The notes under the pieces were generated by a model. It had not been told where the DNA came from. It worked only from the letters and a program-made list of their open reading frames with translations, and ran no database searches. Source: Streptomyces sp. YIM 130001 (GTDB lineage: Bacteria > Actinomycetota > Actinomycetes > Streptomycetales > Streptomycetaceae). From it: a stretch of DNA of 64,000 bases. How positions within the stretch are numbered: the stretch's first letter is position 1; each line of letters opens with the position of its first letter. The position numbers and the translations under genes are program-made. Below, piece by piece: positions 36,579 through 44,014 of this stretch. The stretch spans positions 174,860 to 238,859 of the forward strand of contig NZ_KZ984562.1 of NCBI RefSeq assembly GCF_003574445.1, written 5' to 3'.

Positions 36579-36651
36579 ACTTACTTGACGCCCGGCTAGT
36601 TGGCGGTCTACCTTCCCCGAGTGTAGTCAACTAGCCGGGCGGCAAGTAAGT
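36579..36651. promoter_or_regulatory. Paired TetR operators and divergent promoters
   Basis: A 24-bp inverted repeat, 23/24 matching (36579-36602 and 36628-36651), with core CCCGGCTAGTTG. On the + strand TTGACG (36585-36590), 18-nt spacer, TACCTT (36609-36614) forms the pump promoter inside the left arm; on the - strand TACACT near 36620 serves tetR. Repressor on either arm would block both. Confidence 0.8.
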
Positions 36652-36674
36652 CCGGTGTCGGGGAAGTGGGGATG

Positions 36675-38258
36675 ATGGCGACGACGATCGAGCAGGAGCA
36701 GGAGGTTCAGGAGCCGCAGAAGCGCAGTGTGCGTGTGGTGCTCCTGGCGTTGATGATCGCGATGCTGCTCGCGATGCTGGACAACATGATCATCGGCACT
36801 GCGATGCCGACGATCGTCGGTGAGCTGGGGGGCCTGGCGCACCTGTCGTGGGTGGTCACCGCCTACACACTGGCCACCGCCGCCTCGACCCCGATCTGGG
36901 GCAAGCTCGGCGACATGTACGGGCGGAAGGCCACGTTCCTCACCTCGATCGTGATCTTCCTGATCGGTTCGGCGCTGAGCGGCATGGCGCAGGACATGGG
37001 GCAGCTCATCGCCTTCCGGGCCGTGCAGGGCCTCGGTGCGGGCGGACTGATGGTCGGCGTCATGGCGATCATCGGCGACCTGATTCCGCCGCGGGAGCGC
37101 GGCAAGTACCAGGGCATGATGGCCGGCGTGATGGCCCTCGCCATGATCGGCGGACCGCTGGTCGGCGGCACCATCACCGACAACTGGGGCTGGCGCTGGT
37201 CCTTCTACATCAACCTGCCGCTCGGCGCCCTGGCTCTGGTCATGGTCACCGCGGTCCTGCACCTGCCGAAGAAGCGGTCCAAGGCGCGGATCGACTATCT
37301 CGGTGCGGGCCTGCTGACGGTCGGCATCACCTCCATCGTGCTCGTCACCACCTGGGGCGGTTCGGAGTACGCCTGGGGCTCGGCCATGATCCTCGGCCTG
37401 ATCGGGCTCGGCATCGCGGCGCTTGCGGCCTTCCTTCGGGTACAGACCACCGCCGCGGAACCGATCATGCCGCTGCACATCTTCCGCAACCGCAACTTCA
37501 GCCTGATGTCCGTGATCGGCTTCCTGACCGGCTTCGTGATGTTCGGCGCCGTACTGTTCCTGCCGCTCTACCAGCAGTCCGTACAGGGCGCGTCGGCCAC
37601 GAACTCCGGACTGCTGCTGCTCCCGATGCTGGTCTCGATGATGATCGTCTCGCTGGTGGCGGGACGGGTGACCACCAGCACCGGCAGGTACAAGCTCTTC
37701 CCGATCATGGGCGGCGCGCTCATCGTGGTCGGACTGTTCCTGCTCTCGCAGATGGACACCGGCACCTCGCGGCTGACCTCCGGTGTGTACATGGCGGTGC
37801 TCGGTGCCGGTATGGGCTTCCTGATGCAGATCACCATGCTCGTCGCGCAGAACAGCGTCGAGATGAAGGACATGGGCGTCGCCTCCTCCTCGACGACCCT
37901 CTTCCGTACGCTCGGCAGCTCCTTCGGCGTCGCCATCATGGGCGCGGTCTTCAACAGCCGGGTCGAGGACGAGATGGCCGCCCGTACGGCAGGTGGACCG
38001 GCGCTGCCGAACGCACAGCTGGACGCGGACAGCCTCGAGAAGCTTCCCGACGCGATGCGCGAGGCGTACCAGTTCGCGGTGTCGTCCGGTACGCACTCGG
38101 CGTTCCTGATCGGGGCGTCCGTGGCGGTGGTCGCTTTCGTCGCCGCGCTGTTCGTGAAGGAGGTACCGCTCAAGGGAGCGGGGCCGAAGGACCGGACCGA
38201 CGGCGACGCGGACGGCGACGGCAGCCGGGGCGAGCCGGTGTCTGCCGGCTCGGCCTGA
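36675..38258 (+). CDS. MFS multidrug efflux transporter, DHA2 (EmrB/QacA) family
   Basis: A 527-residue protein with 14 predicted membrane helices, as in the DHA2 family of proton/drug antiporters. Motif C-like GPLVGGTITDNWGWRWSFYINLPLG, motif A GKLGDMYGRKATFL and motif D1 region LDNMIIGTAMPTIVGEL are visible. The Asp/Gly-rich tail is cytosolic. Two adjacent ATG codons; the second was chosen because GGGGAAG lies 8 nt before it. Expression is probably controlled by the divergent TetR protein. Confidence 0.95.
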   Translation: MATTIEQEQEVQEPQKRSVRVVLLALMIAMLLAMLDNMIIGTAMPTIVGELGGLAHLSWVVTAYTLATAASTPIWGKLGDMYGRKATFLTSIVIFLIGSALSGMAQDMGQLIAFRAVQGLGAGGLMVGVMAIIGDLIPPRERGKYQGMMAGVMALAMIGGPLVGGTITDNWGWRWSFYINLPLGALALVMVTAVLHLPKKRSKARIDYLGAGLLTVGITSIVLVTTWGGSEYAWGSAMILGLIGLGIAALAAFLRVQTTAAEPIMPLHIFRNRNFSLMSVIGFLTGFVMFGAVLFLPLYQQSVQGASATNSGLLLLPMLVSMMIVSLVAGRVTTSTGRYKLFPIMGGALIVVGLFLLSQMDTGTSRLTSGVYMAVLGAGMGFLMQITMLVAQNSVEMKDMGVASSSTTLFRTLGSSFGVAIMGAVFNSRVEDEMAARTAGGPALPNAQLDADSLEKLPDAMREAYQFAVSSGTHSAFLIGASVAVVAFVAALFVKEVPLKGAGPKDRTDGDADGDGSRGEPVSAGSA

Positions 38259-38343
38259 GGCGCGATCGCTTCGAGGGTGCCGGCTGGCTCCGGGCCGGCG
38301 GCACTCTCTCGTGGGCGGGGTGCTGTCGGTGCCGGGTGGGAGC

Positions 38344-38883
38344 ATGGGCAGAGTGGAAAAGAGCCCCGGCGGACCCGGCCCCGCGCAGCTCGCCCAGCTG
38401 CGCCGGATGCGCCTGGCCAAGGACGCCATGGACCGCGACTGGGCGGATCCCGGCCTCGACCTGGATGCGGTCGCGACGCACGCCGGGTACTCGCGCTTCC
38501 ACTTCGTCCGCGCCTTCCGGGCGGCCTACGGCGAGACGCCCGGCCAGTACTTGTCGAGGCGCCGTATCGAGCGGGCGGGAGACCTGCTCCGTACGGCGAA
38601 TCTCTCGGTCACCGAGATCTGCCACCTGGTCGGATTCAGCAGCCTCGGCACCTTCTGCACCCGCTTCAAGCAGCAGACGGGCTTCTCACCGCGTGAGTAC
38701 CGCGGACGGAACGCGGGCCCGGCCGCGGCGATGATCCCGGGCTGCCACGCCCTGCTCTGGGCCGGCGGCTTCCCCGGGCGGACCGCACAGGCGTCTGAGG
38801 TACGGGATGACGAGGGACCGTCGGCGGCACAGGACGACGACGGACCCGAGGCGCAGGTTCGCAACATCGAGGAAGCCGAGTGA
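38344..38883 (+). CDS. AraC-family transcription regulator (stand-alone DNA-binding domain)
   Basis: A 179-residue protein whose first ~110 residues form the double helix-turn-helix of AraC/XylS: DLDAVATHAGYSRFHFVRAFRAAYGETPGQYLSRRRIERAGDLL then LSVTEICHLVGFSSLGTFCTRFKQQTGFSPREYR. No ligand domain; the C-terminal half is low complexity. It is followed 61 bp downstream by a VOC-family gene, a pairing common in Streptomyces where the regulator controls the VOC gene. Confidence 0.92.
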   Translation: MGRVEKSPGGPGPAQLAQLRRMRLAKDAMDRDWADPGLDLDAVATHAGYSRFHFVRAFRAAYGETPGQYLSRRRIERAGDLLRTANLSVTEICHLVGFSSLGTFCTRFKQQTGFSPREYRGRNAGPAAAMIPGCHALLWAGGFPGRTAQASEVRDDEGPSAAQDDDGPEAQVRNIEEAE

Positions 38884-38944
38884 GAGCCGTGCTGCCTACG
38901 GTGGCAGGGACCGGACGACGGCCACCCCCACCACGGAGCACACC

Positions 38945-39409
38945 ATGATCAAAGGGCTTGCCATCTCCACCGTCTGGGTCCTCGACCAGGACCGGGCCAA
39001 GGAGTTCTACACCGAGAAGCTCGGGCTCGAGCTCCGCGCGGACATGACGTTGGGCGAGGGCGGGATGCGCTGGATCACGGTCGGCGCGCAGGACCAGCCG
39101 GAAGTGCAGCTCACCCTGATGGTGCCCGGCAGTGCGGCCATGGACGAGGAGTCCGCCGCGGCCGTGCGCACTCTCGTGGCCAAGGGCATGCTCGGCGCGG
39201 GATCGCTCACCACGGACGACATCCACGGGGACTACGCCAGGCTGAAGGAGCGCGGCGTCGAGTTCCTGCAGAGTCCGCAGGAGAGGCCGTACGGCACCGA
39301 GGCGGTGTTCCGCGACGACTCCGGCAACTGGTTCTCGTTCACCCAGCCCCGCGAGGGCGGGCTCGACCTGGACCAGGACTGGGGCTGCGTGGAGGCCGAC
39401 CGGACGTAG
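38945..39409 (+). CDS. VOC (glyoxalase/bleomycin-resistance/dioxygenase) family protein
   Basis: A 154-residue protein with two beta-alpha-beta-beta-beta halves: STVWVLDQDRAKEFYTEKLGLELRAD at the start and YGTEAVFRDDSGNWFSFTQP at the end, the latter with the Glu/Asp-Asn end-motif typical of VOC proteins. Metal ligands are not obvious enough to assign a reaction. It is preceded by TACGGT (38895 region) and follows the AraC gene, likely its regulator. Confidence 0.9.
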   Translation: MIKGLAISTVWVLDQDRAKEFYTEKLGLELRADMTLGEGGMRWITVGAQDQPEVQLTLMVPGSAAMDEESAAAVRTLVAKGMLGAGSLTTDDIHGDYARLKERGVEFLQSPQERPYGTEAVFRDDSGNWFSFTQPREGGLDLDQDWGCVEADRT

Positions 39410-39436
39410 CCCGGCGGCGGCAGCTCGCCCGGTGAG

Positions 39437-40804
39437 TCACTCCCCGGGCAGCCGCACGATCGGAAAACTGCCGGTGCTGGTCGGCGCGTGCTCGGGCAGC
39501 CAGAGCACGGCGACCGCTCCCTCGACGGGCCCGTCGCCGTTCGGTGGCCGCACATTGCGGAAGGTGAGGCGGGCGCCGAGCACCCGGGCCTGACCGGCCG
39601 CGATCGTCAGACCGAGCCCGTGCCCGCGCCCCGCACGGTCCGCGCTCCCGGTGCGGAAGCGGCTCGGGCCCTCGGAGACCAGCGTCTCCGGAAACCCACT
39701 CCCGTGGTCGCGTACGCGCACGGTCCGGCCCTCCACGACGACCTCGACCGGGGGCTTGCCGTGCTTGGCCGCGTTCGCCAGGAGGTTGCCGAGGATGCGC
39801 TCCAGGCGGCGCGGGTCGGTGCTCACCTCCGACCGGTGCAGGATCGTCACGCGTACGTCGGGATCGAGCACCGCGACGCGTCGCGTCACGAACTCGCTCA
39901 GGTCGATCTCCTGCAGCTCGGCGCGCTCCGCCGATCCTTCGAGCCGCGCCACCTCGAGCACGTCCTCGACCAGCGTGCGCATCGCCTGCGCCCGGTCCTT
40001 GACCAGCTCGGTCGGCCGACCGGCCGGCAGCAGCTCGGCGGCCGTGACCAGGCCGGTCACCGGGGTACGCAGCTCGTGCGCGATATCGGCGGTGACGCGG
40101 CGCTCCGCCACGTACCGCTCCTTGAGCGCGTCGGCCATCGCGTCCACCGACTGCGCCAGATCATCCGTCTCGTCCCGCACGACGCCGCCCACGGACTCCC
40201 GTACGCGTACGTCGGTCTGGCCCTGCGCGACCTGGTTGGCCGCGGCCGCCGCGCGGCGCAGGCGGCGCGACAGGTGGCCGCCGATCAGCACACCGAGTGC
40301 GCAGCCGCCGAGCACCACCGCTATCGAGCCGATGACCAGGGCCTGATCGAGGTCCTTCATCACGGTGGCGCTGCGGTCGGTGAACCTGGTGTGCAGCGAC
40401 AGCACCCTGCCGTCCTTGACCGGCGTGGCCGCCCAGATGTCGGGGGCGCCCTCGCCCTTCTCCTGGACGAAGGTGGCGCGACGTCCAGCGGCGGCCTTGG
40501 ACTTCAGGTCCTCGGGCAGCTCCGGATCGTCGACCCGCGTCTTGAACTGGATGCGCCCGGTCGAGTCGTAGATCCGCTGGGCGTAGCGGACCCGCTCGTC
40601 CTGCACGTCCCGCGCACTGTCCAGCAGCGCGACCCGGGCCGCGTTGTGCACGACCAGACTGAGGGCGAGTGCGACCAGCGCGCCGACCAGGGCGATGGCG
40701 GCGCTCAGCTTCCAGCGCAGGCCGGTGCGGAATCCTCTGGCCAGGCCTCTGGCGAGGAGCGACTGCAGTTTCCCCCGGTCTTCGCCCGGTGTGCGGCGGG
40801 TCAT
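39437..40804 (-). CDS. cseC: CseC sensor histidine kinase of the SigE system
   Basis: A 455-residue membrane kinase. Two membrane helices (about 34-54 and 148-170) flank an extracytoplasmic loop of ~95 residues; a HAMP region follows (RRLRRAAAAANQVAQGQTDVRV), then the H box RRVTADIAHELRTPVTGLVTAAELL and N/G boxes NLLANAAKHG and RAGRGHGLGLTIAAGQ. In Streptomyces CseC senses cell-wall damage and phosphorylates CseB. It overlaps cseB by 4 nt (ATGA) and is the last gene of the operon. Confidence 0.95.
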   Translation of the reverse strand: MTRRTPGEDRGKLQSLLARGLARGFRTGLRWKLSAAIALVGALVALALSLVVHNAARVALLDSARDVQDERVRYAQRIYDSTGRIQFKTRVDDPELPEDLKSKAAAGRRATFVQEKGEGAPDIWAATPVKDGRVLSLHTRFTDRSATVMKDLDQALVIGSIAVVLGGCALGVLIGGHLSRRLRRAAAAANQVAQGQTDVRVRESVGGVVRDETDDLAQSVDAMADALKERYVAERRVTADIAHELRTPVTGLVTAAELLPAGRPTELVKDRAQAMRTLVEDVLEVARLEGSAERAELQEIDLSEFVTRRVAVLDPDVRVTILHRSEVSTDPRRLERILGNLLANAAKHGKPPVEVVVEGRTVRVRDHGSGFPETLVSEGPSRFRTGSADRAGRGHGLGLTIAAGQARVLGARLTFRNVRPPNGDGPVEGAVAVLWLPEHAPTSTGSFPIVRLPGE

Positions 40805-41520
40805 GCCCTGAGCTTGTAGCCGAAGCCACGGACCGTCTCGATCCGGTCCTGGCCGATCTTGCTGCGGAGCCGCTGGACATGGACGTCCACGACGCGGGTG
40901 TCACCGCCCCAGCCGTAGTCCCAGACCCGCTCGAGCAGCTTGTCGCGGGAGAGCACCGTGCCCGGCGCGGCGGAGAACTCGAGCAGCAGCCGCATCTCGG
41001 TGGGAGTGAGGGACACGGGCCTGCCGCCCCTGCGAACCTCCATGCCGACCGTGTCGATCTCCAGATCGCCGAACGTCAGGGTCCCGTCGTCGTCCTGCCG
41101 CTGCCCCACCGCCTCGGCCTGCCGCGGCGGCTGGCCCGGCCCGCCCGCGTGCCCGAACCGGCGCAGTACGGCACGGATCCGCGCCACCAGCACCGCCCCG
41201 TCGAACGGTTTCGTCACGTAGTCGTCCGCGCCGGCCTCGAGACCCAGGACCACGTCGATCGAGTCGGCGCGGGCCGACAGCATGATCACCGGGACCGTGG
41301 ACTCGTCCCGGATCCGGCGGCACAGAGAGACCCCGTCCAGGCCCGGCACCATGACGTCGAGCAGTGCGATGTCCGGCTGGTCGGCGCGGAACGCCTCGAG
41401 TCCCGCGAGGCCGTCGGGCCGCGCCGTGACCACGAAACCGTCACGCTCCAGGGCGAGCTGTGTGGCCTCGCGGATGACGTCGTCGTCCTCGACGAAGAGC
41501 ACATGGGTGTGATCGGCCAT
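40801..41520 (-). CDS. cseB: CseB response regulator of the SigE system
   Basis: A 239-residue OmpR/PhoB-type regulator. Receiver: VLFVEDDDVIREATQLALERDG, Asp in DIALLDVMVPGLDGVSL, and VTKPFDGAVLVARIRAVLRR. The winged helix ends VWDYGWGGDTRVVDVHVQRLRSKIG and VRGFGYKLRA. In Streptomyces phosphorylated CseB activates the sigE promoter, giving positive feedback through cell-wall stress. It lies between the CseA lipoprotein gene and cseC in the conserved order. Confidence 0.96.
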   Translation of the reverse strand: MADHTHVLFVEDDDVIREATQLALERDGFVVTARPDGLAGLEAFRADQPDIALLDVMVPGLDGVSLCRRIRDESTVPVIMLSARADSIDVVLGLEAGADDYVTKPFDGAVLVARIRAVLRRFGHAGGPGQPPRQAEAVGQRQDDDGTLTFGDLEIDTVGMEVRRGGRPVSLTPTEMRLLLEFSAAPGTVLSRDKLLERVWDYGWGGDTRVVDVHVQRLRSKIGQDRIETVRGFGYKLRA

Positions 41521-41529
41521 CCGCTGCTC

Positions 41530-42180
41530 TCAGTCCTCCTCGGGCGCCGGCGAATCGCCGTTCACCGCGCCGCTGTAGTCGTTGTGTCGCCGTTCCACCT
41601 CGACGAACCTCGCGTCCCGCCAGCGGTAGGTCACGATCTCCTCGCCGGACGGCAGGGTCACCGGGTCGCCCTTGTCGTACACCTGCTTGGTCACGACCAG
41701 GTCCCCGCGGTCGATCTCCGCGTAGACCGGTGGGTCCTCCGCACGGAAGACGTTCTTGTACTGCTTGCCCTCGGCACGGTAGACGTAGCTGCCGACACCC
41801 ACCGCGTCCCCGCACGTCATCACGTTCACCACGACGTCGGACGAGCTGCCCGAGGTACTGCTGCCGTACGAGACGTCGACCGGGTACTCGTTCTCCACGC
41901 AGGGCTTGAGGTCCTGCTTGACCGCCTTGCTCACCTTCGGATCGCGCTTGACCAGCGCGACCGCGTCGACCCGGGGGACCGACGGTGCGGTGGAGCCGGA
42001 CGGTGAGGCCTCCGTGACCGTGTCGCTGTTCGCCGGGCCCTCGTCCCTGGCTCCCGTGCCTCCCGTACCGCAGGCGGCGAGCGCGCCGATGAGAAGTGCG
42101 AGGGCGGTGAACGCGGCCGCTGCCGCGCTCACCGCCTTCGGGCGTCGTATTCCCGGGTCGTCGCCGTTCAGGCAGCGCAA
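41530..42180 (-). CDS. cseA: CseA lipoprotein, negative regulator of the SigE response
   Basis: A 216-residue lipoprotein. The n-region RRPK and hydrophobic core end at the lipobox LAAC (Cys37 from the TTG start). The mature part is acidic with two Cys (KPCVENE, MTCGDAV). In S. coelicolor CseA is extracytoplasmic and dampens the SigE response. The TTG start has AGGAG 8 nt upstream inside the end of sigE, and the two genes overlap by 13 nt; a GTG 16 codons later would cut into the signal peptide n-region. Confidence 0.9.
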   Translation of the reverse strand: MRCLNGDDPGIRRPKAVSAAAAAFTALALLIGALAACGTGGTGARDEGPANSDTVTEASPSGSTAPSVPRVDAVALVKRDPKVSKAVKQDLKPCVENEYPVDVSYGSSTSGSSSDVVVNVMTCGDAVGVGSYVYRAEGKQYKNVFRAEDPPVYAEIDRGDLVVTKQVYDKGDPVTLPSGEEIVTYRWRDARFVEVERRHNDYSGAVNGDSPAPEED

Positions 42181-42707
42181 CGCTCCCGCTCCTCACGTTC
42201 CTGGCCGTGACCCTCCCGGTCATGGCTCTCCAGCTCCTGGCGGAGCCTGGCAAGGGCACGGTGCAGGGTGCTCTTGACCGTTCCGGCCGACATGCCGAGG
42301 GCGGCGGCCGTCTCCTCCGTGGACATCTGCTCCCAGTGTCGCAGGACGACGACGCTGCGCTGCTTCGGAGCGAGCTTCTTGAGTACCTCGATCAGCAGCG
42401 CACGGTCCGCGTGCTGCGCGCTGGCGTCCTCGATACGGCGCTCCGGCAACTGCTCGGTGGGTATCTCCTCGAGACGGCGGGAACGCCACCATTCCGTGCG
42501 GGTGTTGATCATCACGCGGCGCAGGTAGGCGTCGGCCAGACGCTTGTCGGCGATCCCGTCCCAGCGGTGGTACGTCCGCACCAGCGCGGTCTGCAGCAGA
42601 TCCTGCGCGTCCGTCGGGTCGGGGACCAGGCGGCGGGCGCTGCGCAGCAGGGCGTCCTGCCGGGCGCGTACGTACTCTTCGAACTCCAGCACCTCGCCGT
42701 GCGCCAT
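42168..42707 (-). CDS. sigE: Extracytoplasmic-function sigma factor SigE
   Basis: A 179-residue ECF sigma factor controlling the cell-envelope stress regulon. Region 2 contains VLEFEEYVRARQDALLRSAR, DAQDLLQTALVRTYHRWDGI and YLRRVMINTRTEWWRSRR; region 4 contains LAPKQRSVVVLRHWEQMSTEE with the helix-turn-helix LGMSAGTVKSTLHRALARLRQ. GGAGG lies about 9 nt before the ATG. No anti-sigma gene is present; in this system control is at transcription, by CseB. It precedes cseA-cseB-cseC. Confidence 0.97.
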   Translation of the reverse strand: MAHGEVLEFEEYVRARQDALLRSARRLVPDPTDAQDLLQTALVRTYHRWDGIADKRLADAYLRRVMINTRTEWWRSRRLEEIPTEQLPERRIEDASAQHADRALLIEVLKKLAPKQRSVVVLRHWEQMSTEETAAALGMSAGTVKSTLHRALARLRQELESHDREGHGQEREERERCAA

Positions 42708-42961
42708 TCCCAACCGCCTCCGTTCCTTCACCGTGGAACCGGACCCCCGCCCGGCACATCTTGAAGTTACGGAGCGGGTGTAACGGGGCGTCGGGGGAAG
42801 GCATGCGGGGGATACACGGCTGCCCCTCGTTTGTGTAACAGAAGTAGGCAAAGCCTAAGGTCACGCCCGTGTTGTGCGGGTCCATGGCGGAATGCGGAGG
42901 CCATGGATGAGGGGTTCGGGTGTGACCTCGGTGCCGCCTTCAGGCGGGCGACCGAGGCGCG

Positions 42962-43873
42962 TCAGGTGAGCGGGAGGCGGTACTCGCCGCTCGGCAGCGG
43001 TTCCACCAGACCGTCCGCCACGAGGCCGTCGAGGGCCCGGGCGCGCTGCACCGGCTCGTCCCACACCCGGTCGAGTACCGACTGCGGCACGGGGGCCACC
43101 GCCTCGCGCAGCACGGCGAGCAGCTTGCCGCGGACCTGCCGGTCGGTGCCCGCGTAGGTCTGGCCGCGGCGCGCGGGGCCCTGGTGGGCCGGCTTCCCGG
43201 CCTGCCGCCAAGCGCACTGGGCGGCGATCGGGCAGCGGCCGCACTCCTCGTTCTTGGCGCTGCACACCAGCGCGCCGAGTTCCATCGACGCCGCCGCCCA
43301 GCGGGCCGCCGTCGCCTCGTCCTCGGGGAGCAGTTCGCGGGCCAGCCTGCGCTCGGCGGCCGTCGTCGCGTTCGGCGGGTACTGGACGCCGGTGACCGCG
43401 CGCGCGAACACCCGGCGCACGTTCGTATCAAGGACCGGGTGGCGCTGGCCGTACGCGAACGACGCGACGGCCGCGGCCGTGTACTCACCGATGCCGGGCA
43501 GCGCGAGCAGCTGCGCATGCTGGGTCGGTACGTCCCCGCCGTGGCGTTCCTTTATGGCCACGGCAGCCCCGTGCAGGCGCAGTGCGCGCCGCGGGTAGCC
43601 GAGGCGGCCCCAGGCGCGGACCGCTTCGCCGGGTGCCTCGGCGGCCAGGTCGGCCGGGCGGGGCCAGCGAGCCATCCAGTGCTCGTACACCGGCAGGACA
43701 CGGTTCACCGGGGTCTGCTGCAGCATGAACTCGCTGACCATCACGCCCCACGGGCCTGCCTCCGGCCGCCGCCACGGCAGGTCGCGCGCGTGGGCGTCGA
43801 ACCAGGCGATGACGGGGGTGTGGAGGCCGTGGGGGGAGTCGACGGCTTCTGGCGTGTGTGTGGTTGCAGTCAT
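42962..43873 (-). CDS. mutY: A/G-specific adenine glycosylase
   Basis: Removes adenine mispaired with 8-oxoguanine in base-excision repair. The 303 residues show SEFMLQQTPVNRVLPVYEHW, the helix-hairpin-helix LLALPGIGEYTAAAVASFAYG with the catalytic Asp in VLDTNVRRVFAR, and the [4Fe-4S] cluster CSAKNEECGRCPIAAQC. The C-terminal domain is shorter than the NUDIX-like domain of E. coli MutY, as in many actinobacteria. It lies 254 bp upstream of sigE on the same strand. Confidence 0.96.
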   Translation of the reverse strand: MTATTHTPEAVDSPHGLHTPVIAWFDAHARDLPWRRPEAGPWGVMVSEFMLQQTPVNRVLPVYEHWMARWPRPADLAAEAPGEAVRAWGRLGYPRRALRLHGAAVAIKERHGGDVPTQHAQLLALPGIGEYTAAAVASFAYGQRHPVLDTNVRRVFARAVTGVQYPPNATTAAERRLARELLPEDEATAARWAAASMELGALVCSAKNEECGRCPIAAQCAWRQAGKPAHQGPARRGQTYAGTDRQVRGKLLAVLREAVAPVPQSVLDRVWDEPVQRARALDGLVADGLVEPLPSGEYRLPLT

Positions 43874-44002
43874 GGCAGGGCCGATCCTGCCACGGGGTCG
43901 GCATCCGGGGGCGCCCGGCGTGCCGGGTCGTCCGCGGCGGACGGCCGTTGCGGCCCTCCAGGACCTGACGATCGGCAGGGGTGCGCGGTGAGGGAGCGCA
44001 GG

Positions 44003-44008
44003 TAGCGT
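44003..44008 (+). promoter_or_regulatory. -10 element of a leaderless promoter for the second kinase gene
   Basis: TAGCGT lies 6 nt before the GTG start. Confidence 0.5.
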
Positions 44009-44014
44009 CGTCGG

